64,000 bases of DNA. Source: Kerstersia gyiorum (lineage in GTDB: Bacteria; Pseudomonadota; Gammaproteobacteria; Burkholderiales; Burkholderiaceae_B). The notes beneath the pieces are model-generated. The model was not told where the DNA came from. It searched no databases and saw only the letters and a list, made by a program, of their open reading frames with translations. The translations under genes were made by a program, and so were the position numbers. The stretch lies in the NCBI RefSeq assembly GCF_004216755.1, contig NZ_SGWZ01000006.1, positions 1-64,000 of the forward strand. Direction: 5' to 3'. Shown here in pieces: positions 1-8,545 of this stretch. How positions within the stretch are numbered: position 1 is the stretch's first letter; each line of letters starts with the position of its first letter.

Positions 1-6
1 AACGAG

Positions 7-35
7 ATTATGAAGCAGTTTTTCAGGTTTGTCAA
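7..35 (-). promoter_or_regulatory. Strong sigma-70 promoter firing leftward (innermost of three)
   Basis: On the minus strand a perfect -35 TTGACA (30-35) is followed after exactly 17 bases by CATAAT (7-12). The transcript would leave the window on the left. With the two similar promoters at 185-213 and 385-414 it forms a tandem array typical of rRNA operons. No rRNA sequence is inside the window, so the target is inferred. Confidence 0.7.
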
Positions 36-184
36 CTCAGTTTCGTTTGCCACTTAGCGGCTATCCACTGAATCCCTACTTGAAAAACGCCGCCTAGGTA
101 AACCCACCAGACCTCGTTTCCAGTTGCTTATCAGAACCGCCCCTTTCGGGTTAACCCTGAGTTACCAAGCAACCGAGTCGGAAA

Positions 185-213
185 CTATAACATGGGATTT
201 TGAAGTTTGTCAA
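185..213 (-). promoter_or_regulatory. Strong sigma-70 promoter firing leftward (middle of three)
   Basis: Minus strand: perfect -35 TTGACA (208-213), 17-base spacer, -10 TTATAG (185-190); TATAGT one base on gives an 18-base spacer. The first bases of the spacer (AAC then A-rich) resemble those of the promoter at 7-35, suggesting duplication of a promoter unit. Confidence 0.7.
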
Positions 214-384
214 CACTTGCTAAACCGCTTCACTCCCCTGCCGAATCCGCTTCCTAGCGCTGCTTGGCCGTCCCTTAGGGATCAAACCGCTGCGCCTGAA
301 AACAAACTCCGTTTCCGGCCCCGTTGAACTTTACTGCGCCCCTTTCGCTGGGAAAGATTTGCTGTGCTGCTCAACAGAAAATGA

Positions 385-440
385 AATATAGCACGCTTTT
401 CATCACCGTGTAAAACTTTTCGAAGAAAATCTTCTTTTTC
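385..440 (-). promoter_or_regulatory. Leftward promoter with UP-like element (outermost of three)
   Basis: Minus strand: -35 TTTACA (409-414), 18-base spacer, -10 TATATT (385-390). Directly upstream of the -35, positions 415-440 are runs of A and T, which looks like an UP element as found at rRNA P1 promoters. The segment after the -10 (CTGTTGAGCAGCACAGC on the minus strand) resembles a betaproteobacterial rRNA leader. Best read as P1 of an rrn operon located left of the window. Confidence 0.6.
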
Positions 441-900
441 CCCAAAAAGCCGCCCGACGGGCCGTCAGCCAGCCTGACGACGCCTTCCCTGGCGCCTTTC
501 CGGGCCAGGGTGCCTCCTCGCCCTGGTGCCGCCCACGCCGGCAGCGGCGCGTCCCGCCCCCGGCCGCCCCAACGCCCGCCACGAGCCGCCATCTCCCTAC
601 TACCGAGACTCCGGAAAAAGGGCCGCCCGCAGCCCTATATACGCAGCCCTATATACGCAGCCCTATATACGCAGCCCTATATACAGAGCGCCCTCTATCT
701 ATATATAGACACGGCTACAGCCCGCTCCGCTCAACGACCCTTCCTTTCCCTCCTGACAGCCGCCCCGGCGCCATCCATCACGCCAGGGTGCTGACAGGCA
801 AAGAGGATAGAATGATTCCGACCTGTCGCTGGCGGTGCCGGCCATACCGGCGCCGCCGCCCCAAAAAAACACAGCTTATATGGCGCGGCGAGGAGACAAA
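441..900. other. Intergenic region between leftward promoters and the regulator gene
   Basis: No supportable gene is seen here. Short open frames exist on both strands but lack ribosome binding sites and are low complexity. The stretch holds the 14-base tandem repeat at 629-684 and an A/T-rich patch at 695-712, and presumably the promoter of the rightward two-component operon, which I could not assign with confidence. Confidence 0.5.
629..684. repeat. Tandem repeat, 14-base unit x 4
   Basis: Four perfect head-to-tail copies of GCAGCCCTATATAC occupy 629-642, 643-656, 657-670 and 671-684, followed by a decayed part copy. The unit contains TATATA and so gives four evenly spaced A/T-rich patches in GC-rich DNA, about 215 bases upstream of the response regulator start. 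It is too short and spacer-free to be a CRISPR array. Confidence 0.9.
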
Positions 901-1578
901 ATGCGGATACTGGTCGTCGAAGACAACAGTGACCTGGGCGAAGCCATTCAAAGCCGGCTGCGCCGTATCGGCCATACCGTCGAGTGGGTATGCAGCGGCG
1001 CGGATGCGCTGAGCTACCTGCAACACGAGGAATGGGATGGCATGCTGCTGGACATCATGCTGCCCGACTCAGACGGCTTTGCCATCATCAAGCAGCTGCG
1101 CCAACGACAGCAGCACATCCCCACCCTGGTCATGACGGCACGTGCCGAGATCGAGGACAAGGTAGGCATGCTGGACCTCGGCGCGGACGACTATCTGGTC
1201 AAGCCCTTCGACCTGCGAGAACTGGAAGCCCGCCTGCGCGTGCTGCTGCGGCGGCAGGACCATGCCCAGACAGGCAGCCTGACGGTGCTGGGCAACCTGG
1301 TGCTCGATAGCGCTGCCCGGCGCGTAACCGTGGACGGTGCGACGATAGACTTCGGGCGCCGTGAATTCTGCCTGCTGGAGATCCTGGTACAGAAACGCAG
1401 CCAGGTGGTCTCCAAGGAACGCCTGATGACCCAGCTTTTCAACTTCGATGAAGAAAGCAGCCCCAATGCCGTGGAGTTGCTGATTTCCCGCATCCGCCGC
1501 AAGCTGGGCAATGCCGCCATACGGATAGATACCATCCGCGGAACGGGCTACAGCGCCGTCCTGGTTGATGGCGCATGA
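901..1578 (+). CDS. OmpR/TctD-type response regulator
   Basis: 225-residue DNA-binding response regulator. The N-terminal receiver domain shows the acidic pair E7-D8, phosphoacceptor D51 in the segment LLDIMLPDSDG, and the conserved lysine in DDYLVKPFD near residue 100. The C-terminal half is a winged-helix OmpR/PhoB effector domain ending in IDTIRGTGYS. The start at 901 is chosen because GAGGAG lies 5-10 bases upstream and the receiver domain begins there; an earlier in-frame start at 835 would add unrelated residues. Its stop overlaps the kinase start (ATGA), so the two are translationally coupled. It probably activates the transporter genes that follow. Family assignment is firm; the signal is unknown. 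Confidence 0.93.
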   Translation: MRILVVEDNSDLGEAIQSRLRRIGHTVEWVCSGADALSYLQHEEWDGMLLDIMLPDSDGFAIIKQLRQRQQHIPTLVMTARAEIEDKVGMLDLGADDYLVKPFDLRELEARLRVLLRRQDHAQTGSLTVLGNLVLDSAARRVTVDGATIDFGRREFCLLEILVQKRSQVVSKERLMTQLFNFDEESSPNAVELLISRIRRKLGNAAIRIDTIRGTGYSAVLVDGA

Positions 1579-4226
1579 AGCGCCAGCCGTATTCGATACA
1601 GCGCCGCCTGCTGCTCATGGCGCTGGGCATCCTGGCGCTGTGCTTCGCCGGGCTTTGCTGGCTTTCCCATCATTACGCCCAGCGCGCTGCGGATGCCGCC
1701 TACGACCGCCTGCTTGCCGCGTCCGCCTTGACCATCGCCAATGCCGTCCAGGCCGAAGATGGCCAACTGACCGTGGAACTGCCATATTCCGCCATGGCCA
1801 TGCTGTCGGACCAGGAGCATATCTATTACGCCATCCATGGCGATGGCGGGCTGATTTCCGGCTATGCCGATCTCGGCGCGGCGCTGCCGCCGGCCCAATC
1901 GGAAAAACCGGTGTTCACCGTCATGGAATTCCTGGGCCAGCCGGTACGCATGGTCACGGCCGGCCGCCTGGTCACCGGCATGCATGGCCGCGGCTGGGTG
2001 ACCATACGCGTTGCCGAGACCCTGGGCACGCGCCAGCAATTGAGCGACACCCTGTTTCAGCGCAGCGTGGTGCCCCTGATGGTGATCATGCTGGTGGCCG
2101 TTGCCCTGCTGGGCTTCGGCATGCGCCGCGCCTTCCGGCCGCTGGCCGCACTGGAACAGGAGCTGCGGCAGCGTTCGCCCGACAACCTGCAGGCCATTAC
2201 CCAGGCCGTCCCTATAGAAATCGGCGGACTGGTGCATGCGCTCAATGATTTCATGCTGCGGCTCAAGGGCGCCATTGGCACGCTCAACAGCCTGGTCGCC
2301 GATGCGGCCCACCAGATCCGCACCCCGCTCGCCGCGCTCAAAATGCAAGCGGAACTGGCTCTCGAGGAAACCAGCCTGGAAGCCATACAACCGCGCGTGC
2401 AACGCATCCACGCCAACGCCGGCCACACCACGCAGCTCCTGAACCAGCTGCTGATGGATGCAACCATCTCGCACCGGCGGGACAGCGCCCTGTCCAGCGA
2501 ACTGCGCGTGCGGGCCGTCGTGAAAGAAGTCATGCAACGCCTGAACCCGGATGACACCCCCCGCATCCGCTGGCATGTCACGCCCTCAGCCAGACGGGCG
2601 ATCCTGCACGGCGACCATGTCAGCCTGCGTGAAATGCTGCGCAATGTGGTGGACAACGCCCTGGTCTATGGCGGCGAAGGCGAAGTCGAAATCCAGGTAT
2701 TCAGCCGGCGCGAAGGCTATATCGTGTTCGATGTCTCCGATCGCGGCCCTGGCATCACGGATGCAGAAAAACCGCTGGTGTTGCAGCGTTTCGCGCGCGG
2801 CAGCACCAGCGGCGGCCGGATAGGTTCCGGGCTGGGCCTGTCCATCGTGCAATCCGTCGTCCGCACCCATGATGGCGAATTGCTGCTGCGCGACCGGCCT
2901 GGCGGCGGCCTGACGGTACGCATCGTCCTGCCCGCCAGGCTCGTCGCCCGCGAACACGGCCCGGCCAGCGTTCTGTCCGGCAGCCTGGGCGCGGTATTGC
3001 CATGCCTGTTGCTGGGCCTGGTGCTGGCCCTGCCTGCCGCCCCCACCCTGGCCAGCCCCGACATGCCGGCGGATACCAGCGCCACTCCATCCTTTGGTGC
3101 TGCCATGCCGGCGCCCCGGCATCCGCCCGGCAACACGGGCGACACCCCTGCCGCCATGGGCAACGATCGCCAGGGTTCCGATTTCACTATCCGCCTGACC
3201 CACTATCCCGCCCGCCAGGGCGATGGCAGCGCGGCCCAGGCCCGCCTGCGCGTGGCTGGACCGACCGACACGGAACTGTTCCAGTGGCTGGTACAGGATT
3301 TCCAGCAGCTCCACCCCCAGATTGCCGTCGATTATCTGGAAATCGACAGCATGGGCCTGTATCTGCGGGTGCTTGCCGGGCAGATGCCCCCGGTGGATGT
3401 ACTGATCAGTTCCGCCGCAGACCTGCAACTGAAACTGGCCAATGATGGCTACGCCCGGGCCCACGAATCCATGTATACCCAGCGCGTGCCGGGTTGGGCG
3501 CGCTGGCGCAACGAGGTCTACGGTTTTACACAGGAACCGGTAGTCATTGCCTATTCCCGCTCCCGCTTCGCCCCCGGCCAGCGCCCGAAATCCCGCAATG
3601 AACTCTTGCGCCTGCTGGAAGCAGAAGGGCCGCGCCTGCGCCATCGCATCGGCACCTACGATATCCACATCAGCGGCGCTGGTTATCTGCTCGCGCTGTA
3701 TGACGAACGCACCTCGGCAAACTTCTGGGGCATGGCCAACCAGTTGGGGCAGGCCGGCGTGCGCCTCTATGGCACGACCGCCGAACTGCTCGATGGCCTG
3801 GAAAGTGGCGAACTGGATATCGCCTATAACGTGCTGGGCCCGTATGCCCTCGGCCGTCAGCGTGCCGGTGCAGATATCGCCGTCGTGGTGCCGGAAGACT
3901 ACATTACCGTGCTGACACGCAGCGCCCTGATCCACCGCGATGCGCCCTCCCCGGAAATCGCCGGCACCTTCATCGACTACCTGCTCTCGCCACGCGGCCA
4001 GCGCGCCGCCATGGAGCAGGCGGGCCTGCCTCCGCTGCTGCCGGACGACACCGGCCTGGAAGATCCGCTGCTCGGCGAGCTGAAACAAGGCCTGCTGCAA
4101 CCCATCGTGCTTGGCCCGGCACTGCTGGTTGGCCTGGACCAGACGCGCCGGCGCCGCTTCCTGGACAACTGGACGCGTCTGGTCACAGATACGCCGGACT
4201 TGCAAACGCCGATGACAGGTCGGTGA
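1575..4226 (+). CDS. Histidine kinase fused to a periplasmic solute-binding domain
   Basis: One uninterrupted 883-residue frame. Residues 1-460 are a TctE-like sensor kinase: membrane segment at about 11-33, periplasmic 2CSK_N-like region, second membrane segment at about 165-187, HAMP-like linker, H-box with H246 (AAHQIRTPLAALK), N-box N357, and ATP-lid boxes with D389-R-G and GSGLGLS. Instead of ending there it continues into a third hydrophobic segment (473-493, ending in a signal-peptidase-like LPAAPTLAS), a linker rich in Pro, Ala and Gly, and from about residue 537 a family 1/iron-type solute-binding domain. That domain matches the free binding protein encoded next: TYDI at 694, YNVLGPY at 751, FIDYLLSPRGQ at 799. 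Predicted topology puts the kinase core inside and the binding domain outside. Whether the chain stays intact or is cleaved after 493 is unknown. Confidence 0.88.
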   Translation: MKRQPYSIQRRLLLMALGILALCFAGLCWLSHHYAQRAADAAYDRLLAASALTIANAVQAEDGQLTVELPYSAMAMLSDQEHIYYAIHGDGGLISGYADLGAALPPAQSEKPVFTVMEFLGQPVRMVTAGRLVTGMHGRGWVTIRVAETLGTRQQLSDTLFQRSVVPLMVIMLVAVALLGFGMRRAFRPLAALEQELRQRSPDNLQAITQAVPIEIGGLVHALNDFMLRLKGAIGTLNSLVADAAHQIRTPLAALKMQAELALEETSLEAIQPRVQRIHANAGHTTQLLNQLLMDATISHRRDSALSSELRVRAVVKEVMQRLNPDDTPRIRWHVTPSARRAILHGDHVSLREMLRNVVDNALVYGGEGEVEIQVFSRREGYIVFDVSDRGPGITDAEKPLVLQRFARGSTSGGRIGSGLGLSIVQSVVRTHDGELLLRDRPGGGLTVRIVLPARLVAREHGPASVLSGSLGAVLPCLLLGLVLALPAAPTLASPDMPADTSATPSFGAAMPAPRHPPGNTGDTPAAMGNDRQGSDFTIRLTHYPARQGDGSAAQARLRVAGPTDTELFQWLVQDFQQLHPQIAVDYLEIDSMGLYLRVLAGQMPPVDVLISSAADLQLKLANDGYARAHESMYTQRVPGWARWRNEVYGFTQEPVVIAYSRSRFAPGQRPKSRNELLRLLEAEGPRLRHRIGTYDIHISGAGYLLALYDERTSANFWGMANQLGQAGVRLYGTTAELLDGLESGELDIAYNVLGPYALGRQRAGADIAVVVPEDYITVLTRSALIHRDAPSPEIAGTFIDYLLSPRGQRAAMEQAGLPPLLPDDTGLEDPLLGELKQGLLQPIVLGPALLVGLDQTRRRRFLDNWTRLVTDTPDLQTPMTGR

Positions 4227-4318
4227 CAGCGTGCACAACCATAATAGTCTCCAGCCCCGGGCATAGCCGGGCATCCGGCGCGATAGACGCCAACATGAAA
4301 AATACATGAGGAGACAAT

Positions 4319-5395
4319 ATGAGACTGCATCCGACACACTCGGCCTCCCTGGTGCTTGCCGCTGCGCTTGGCGGCGGACTTGCCTTTGCCGCCCAGGCGG
4401 ACGACCTGACCAGCAAGGCCGAAGCGGAAGGCAAAGTCATCATTTATTCCACCACCGACACCAAGGCCGCCGCGCCACTGATCGCAGCCTTCGAGGCCAA
4501 GCACGGCAAGGTCAAGGTGGAATACCACGACATGAACAGCACGGAGCTCTATAACCGCTACATCAGCGAACAGGCAGCGGGCGGTGGCAGCGCCGACCTG
4601 CTGTGGAGCTCTTCCATGGATTCGGCCATGCGCCTGGCGACTCGCTACGCGGACAGCTATGAATCCCCTGAAATCCCCTCCCTGCCAGAATGGGCCGTCT
4701 GGAACAATGCGGCGTTCGGCACGACCTACGAGCCCATCGCCTTCATCTATAACACCCGCCTGATCAAGGAAGACGAAGTGCCGCGCACGCACGCGGCACT
4801 GGCCGAACTGGTGAAGAACCAGCCCGACCGCTTCCGCAACAAGGTCACGACCTACGACATCGAAAAATCAGCGGTCGGATACATGCTGGCGGCCCAGGAC
4901 AACCTCCGCAACCCGGATTACCTGGACTTCATCAAGGGCGTGGGCGCAGCCAACCTGGTGCTGCAATCCTCCACCGGCACCATGATGGAACGCGTTTCCT
5001 CAGGCGAGAACCTGATCGGCTACAACCTGCTTGGTTCCTATGCCGAGACGCGCGCAGCCAATGATCCTTCCATCGGCATCGTCTATCCCGCCGACTACAC
5101 CCCGGTACTGTCGCGCGTGGCCTTCGTCAGCAAGAAGGCTGCCAACCCCAACGCCGCCCGCCTGTTCCTGGACTTCATGCTGTCGGCCGAAGGCCAGGGC
5201 GTGCTCGCCAACCAGTCCAACCTGACCTCCATCCGTGAAGATGTCGAAGGCGACAATGACGTCAAGGGGCTGACCAGCCGCCTGACGGAAACGACCCTGG
5301 TACCCATCCCCGTCGACGAAAGCCTGCTGCAGTACCTGGAACAGAAAGAGCGGCTGGCCTTCATCCGCAGCTGGCGCAACGCCGCAGGCAAGTAA
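4319..5395 (+). CDS. ABC transporter periplasmic solute-binding protein (Fe3+/AfuA-type)
   Basis: 358 residues with a clear signal peptide (hydrophobic core LVLAAALGGGLAFA, cleavage likely after AQA at residue 27). The mature protein starts with a KAEAEGKVIIYSTTD segment typical of the family that includes ferric, phosphonate and phosphoglycerate-responsive binding proteins. Motifs shared with the kinase-fused domain are TYDI, YNLLGSYAE and FLDFMLSAEGQ. GAGGAGA lies just before the ATG. It is followed by a hairpin and then its permease. The ligand cannot be read from sequence; the family name does not prove iron transport. Confidence 0.9.
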   Translation: MRLHPTHSASLVLAAALGGGLAFAAQADDLTSKAEAEGKVIIYSTTDTKAAAPLIAAFEAKHGKVKVEYHDMNSTELYNRYISEQAAGGGSADLLWSSSMDSAMRLATRYADSYESPEIPSLPEWAVWNNAAFGTTYEPIAFIYNTRLIKEDEVPRTHAALAELVKNQPDRFRNKVTTYDIEKSAVGYMLAAQDNLRNPDYLDFIKGVGAANLVLQSSTGTMMERVSSGENLIGYNLLGSYAETRAANDPSIGIVYPADYTPVLSRVAFVSKKAANPNAARLFLDFMLSAEGQGVLANQSNLTSIREDVEGDNDVKGLTSRLTETTLVPIPVDESLLQYLEQKERLAFIRSWRNAAGK

Positions 5396-5410
5396 AGCGC
5401 TTCCTGCGCC

Positions 5411-5432
5411 GCAGCCACGCATCCGTGGCTGC
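5411..5432 (+). other. Intercistronic stem-loop between binding protein and permease
   Basis: Perfect 9-base-pair stem (GCAGCCACG with CGTGGCTGC) and a 4-base loop, 16 bases after the binding-protein stop. There is no T-run after it, so it is more likely an mRNA stabiliser or partial attenuator that keeps binding protein in excess over membrane components than a full terminator. Confidence 0.6.
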
Positions 5433-5524
5433 GTCCGCCCGGATGCCGGCCCGCATTTTCCAGGCTGACTGACGCGCAGCCAGCCTGCCGGCATCCCCAC
5501 TCCTACTTTCGGGACCACCAGACT

Positions 5525-7291
5525 ATGCAAGCCTTATATGCAAGGTTGCAGGCATGGCCGCGCCGTATCGTCGTACTGCTGACGGCGCTGGCGATCTACG
5601 TGCCGTTGAGCCTGATCATCATCCAGAGCTTCCTGTCCGAACCTTTTTTCTCCCCGGACAAATACTTCAGCCTGGAAGCCTTCCGTTTCATTTTTGACGA
5701 CCCCGATTTCTATGATGCGCTGGTCAACGGCTTCATCATGGCATTCGGCCTGGCCGCCATCGCCATTCCCCTGGGCGGCATCCTGGCCTTCCTGATGGTG
5801 CGCACCGACCTGCCCGGCAGGACCTGGATCGAGCCGCTGATCCTGGTGCCCATCTTCGTCTCTCCCATGGTGCTGGGTTTCGGGTACATCGTCTCGGCCG
5901 GCCCGGTCGGATTTTTTTCCGTCTGGACGCAGAACCTGATCGGCTTCGTGCCCTGGAATATTTATTCCTTCACGAGCATCGTCATCATTGCGGGGCTGAC
6001 CCACGTTCCGCACGCCTACCTCTATATCTCCGCTGCGCTGCGCAGCATAGGCTCGGATGTCGAGGAAGCCGCCCGCACCGCCGGTGCCAGCCCCCTGCAG
6101 GTCATGCGTGCCGTCAGCCTGCCCATGGTACGGCCCGCAATCCTGTACGCCATAGTCCTGCTGTTCTTCCTGGGCCTGGAAGTCTTCGGCCTGGTGCTGG
6201 TGCTGGGCGACCCGGAAGGGCATCTGGTGCTGGCAACTTATCTGTACAAGCTGACCAACAAGCTGGGCATTCCGTCCTATCACCTGATGGCTGCCGTGGC
6301 CGTGGTGCTGATCGCCATGACCATCCCCCTGGTGATGCTGCAACGCCGCCTGATGCGCTCGGCCAACCGCTTCGTTTCCATCAAGGGCAAGGCCACGCGC
6401 TCCCGCCCGCTGCCGCTGGGCCGCTGGCGCTGGGTGGCCGGCACCGTCGTGGCCATCTGGCTGGTCGTGACCATCATCGTGCCTATCGTCGGCGTCATGC
6501 TGCGCGCCTTCGTCTCCAACTGGGGCATAGGCATTTCGCTGCTGGACGTGCTGTCGCTGGACGCATTCCGTCAGGTCTTCGCGCAGGCCAGCCTGCTGCG
6601 CGCCATCGTCAACTCAGTCGCCATCGGCGTATTCGGCGGCGCACTGGCCGTCATCTGCTACCTGTTCATCGGCCTGGCCATGCACCGCAAGCCCGACAAC
6701 GTGACGCGCTTCCTGGATTACAGCGTGCTGGTGCCGCGCGCCGTGCCGGGGCTGCTGGCCGGCCTGGCCTTCCTGTGGTGCTTCCTGTTCATCCCGATGT
6801 GGCTGAACCAGTCGCTGGAAGACGGCATATTGTCTGCGCTGCCGTTTGCCGGATGGCTGAGCGTCAACCTGGTCGAACCCATGCGGGCGCTGCGCAGCAC
6901 CATCTTCAGCGTCTGGCTGGCCTATACCGTGGTCTGGCTGGCCTATGGCCTGCGCCTGATTTCGTCCACGCTGCTGCAGGTCGGTCCGGAACTGGAAGAA
7001 GCCGCCCGCAGCGCTGGCGCGCGGCCCGGACAGGTCACCCGCCACGTCACCGCGCCACTGGCGAAATTCGGCCTGATCAGCGCCTGGCTACTGATGTTCC
7101 TGATCTTTGAACGCGAGTACTCCACCGGCGTGTACCTGCTTACGCCGGGCACGGAAACCATCGGCTCCATGCTGGTCTCGCTGTGGGCCTCGGGTGCCAT
7201 CGACATCGTCGCCGCCCTGTCCTTCATCAATATCGTCCTGGTCGTCATCGGCCTGGGCATTGCCTTACGCTTCGGAGTGAAACTGCGATGA
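5525..7291 (+). CDS. ABC transporter permease, two fused FbpB-type lobes
   Basis: 588-residue inner-membrane protein made of two homologous permease halves, about 12 membrane segments in all. Each half carries an EAA loop that contacts the ATPase: EEAARTAGASPLQVMRAVSL near residue 180 and EEAARSAGARPGQVTRHVTA near residue 490. This duplicated layout is usual for ferric and related importers with a single permease gene. The ribosome binding site is weak. The stop overlaps the ATPase start (ATGA). It would import the ligand delivered by the binding protein encoded upstream. Confidence 0.92.
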   Translation: MQALYARLQAWPRRIVVLLTALAIYVPLSLIIIQSFLSEPFFSPDKYFSLEAFRFIFDDPDFYDALVNGFIMAFGLAAIAIPLGGILAFLMVRTDLPGRTWIEPLILVPIFVSPMVLGFGYIVSAGPVGFFSVWTQNLIGFVPWNIYSFTSIVIIAGLTHVPHAYLYISAALRSIGSDVEEAARTAGASPLQVMRAVSLPMVRPAILYAIVLLFFLGLEVFGLVLVLGDPEGHLVLATYLYKLTNKLGIPSYHLMAAVAVVLIAMTIPLVMLQRRLMRSANRFVSIKGKATRSRPLPLGRWRWVAGTVVAIWLVVTIIVPIVGVMLRAFVSNWGIGISLLDVLSLDAFRQVFAQASLLRAIVNSVAIGVFGGALAVICYLFIGLAMHRKPDNVTRFLDYSVLVPRAVPGLLAGLAFLWCFLFIPMWLNQSLEDGILSALPFAGWLSVNLVEPMRALRSTIFSVWLAYTVVWLAYGLRLISSTLLQVGPELEEAARSAGARPGQVTRHVTAPLAKFGLISAWLLMFLIFEREYSTGVYLLTPGTETIGSMLVSLWASGAIDIVAALSFINIVLVVIGLGIALRFGVKLR

Positions 7292-8373
7292 GTGAACTGA
7301 CCGTCGAAAACATCCACCTCGCCTACGATCGCAACCCCGTACTCAAGGGCGTGTCCATGTCGCTGGAACGCGGCGAAGTGGTATCGCTGCTGGGCGCCTC
7401 CGGCAGCGGCAAGACCACACTGCTGCGCGCCGTCGCCGGCCTGGAAGCCCCCAGCCAGGGCCGCATCACCATCGGCAGCACCGACATCTACGATTCCGCC
7501 CGGCGGATCGACGTCCCCGCCGAGGCCCGCAATCTCGGGCTGGTATTCCAGTCCTATGCGCTCTGGCCGCACAAGACCGTCGAACAGAACGTCGCCTATC
7601 CGCTGACGCTGCGCAAAGTGCCCAAGGCGGAACTCAAGCAGAAAGTACAGGCGATTCTCGACCAGCTTGGCCTGGGTGCCCTGGGCAGCCGCTATCCCAG
7701 CCAGCTTTCCGGTGGCCAGCAACAGCGCGTCGCCATTGCCCGTGCCCTGGTCTACAACCCGCCGGTCATCCTGCTGGACGAACCGCTGTCCAACCTGGAT
7801 GCCAAGTTGCGCGAAGAGGCACGGGTCTTCCTGCGCGAACTGATCGTAGGCCTGGGCCTGTCGGCCCTGATGGTCACGCACGACCAGAGCGAAGCCATGG
7901 CGATTTCCGACCGCATTCTGCTGCTCAATGGCGGCGCCATCGAGCAGCAAGGTACGCCGCAGGATATTTATAGCCGCCCCCAAAGCCTGTACGCGGCGGA
8001 ATTCATGGGCAGCAACAACCGCTTGCCTGGCAAGGCCGGACGCATCGAGCATGGCCGCGTCGAAGTCCAGGGCGATGGCTGGCGCTTCTGGGGCACGCCT
8101 GTCGGCGAACTCAAGGAAGGCCAGGCGGTCGTGGTCGTCGTCCGGGTTGAAAGCCTGAAAGTTGGCGCCGGTGATGACGCATCCGGCGAATTCAGCCTGC
8201 CGCTCAGCACCAGCATGTATCTGGGTGACCGCTGGGAACACGTCTTCCGGCTGGGCGAGGCCGGTACCCAGGCGGTTCCGCTGCGCGCGTTCGGCCGCGA
8301 GCCCCTGGCTGCCGGACACCACCCGGTGCGCATAGACCCGCAACAAGCCTGGGTCTATCCGGCCACCGCCTAA
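7288..8373 (+). CDS. ABC transporter ATP-binding protein (Fbp/Pot type)
   Basis: 361 residues. All ABC motifs are present in order: Walker A GASGSGKTT near residue 38, Q-loop VFQSYALWPH, signature LSGGQQQRVA, Walker B VILLDEPLSNLD, and switch histidine in VTHDQSEA. The C-terminal third is a TOBE-like domain found in Fbp and Pot transporters. The start at 7288 is set by the ATGA overlap with the permease and by the MSELTVENIHLAY beginning. Last gene of the two-component/ABC operon; two hairpins follow it. Confidence 0.93.
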   Translation: MSELTVENIHLAYDRNPVLKGVSMSLERGEVVSLLGASGSGKTTLLRAVAGLEAPSQGRITIGSTDIYDSARRIDVPAEARNLGLVFQSYALWPHKTVEQNVAYPLTLRKVPKAELKQKVQAILDQLGLGALGSRYPSQLSGGQQQRVAIARALVYNPPVILLDEPLSNLDAKLREEARVFLRELIVGLGLSALMVTHDQSEAMAISDRILLLNGGAIEQQGTPQDIYSRPQSLYAAEFMGSNNRLPGKAGRIEHGRVEVQGDGWRFWGTPVGELKEGQAVVVVVRVESLKVGAGDDASGEFSLPLSTSMYLGDRWEHVFRLGEAGTQAVPLRAFGREPLAAGHHPVRIDPQQAWVYPATA

Positions 8374-8381
8374 GCCCGCCG

Positions 8382-8439
8382 CCCGGCATGCGCCTGGCAT
8401 GCCGGGCATCATGCGGCGGCTCGCCAAGGGCCGCCGCAT
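8382..8439 (+). terminator. Two consecutive hairpins after the ABC operon
   Basis: First hairpin: 10-base-pair perfect stem CCCGGCATGC/GCATGCCGGG (8382-8391 and 8397-8406) with 5-base loop. Second: ATGCGGCGG/CCGCCGCAT (8411-8419 and 8431-8439). They begin 9 bases after the ATPase stop. No T-run follows, so termination may need Rho or be incomplete. Confidence 0.5.
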
Positions 8440-8545
8440 GAACACAACAATACCTCCCCAGCCCGCCTTTTCTTCTCTTCCCTCCTAGCCGCACTGAACT
8501 GCACTGAGAGACCTGAGCGCCCTCGGCTTGCCTTCGGCGTGCTGT

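Noticed and set aside
124..327. Short rightward open frame at the left edge
   Set aside because: It has no ribosome site and lies over leftward promoter elements at 185-213; composition is not protein-like.
629..684. Tandem repeat as a CRISPR array
   Set aside because: Units are 14 bases with no spacers and no cas genes are present.
2900..3100. Kinase and binding domain as two separate genes joined by a sequencing error
   Set aside because: The frame is open throughout, no ribosome site or good start codon precedes the binding domain, and the junction codes for a plausible membrane segment. Kept as a refutation test rather than the main reading.
2586..4337. 583-residue open frame antisense to the kinase fusion
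   Set aside because: Composition is that of a shadow frame; the sense strand has motif-complete domains.
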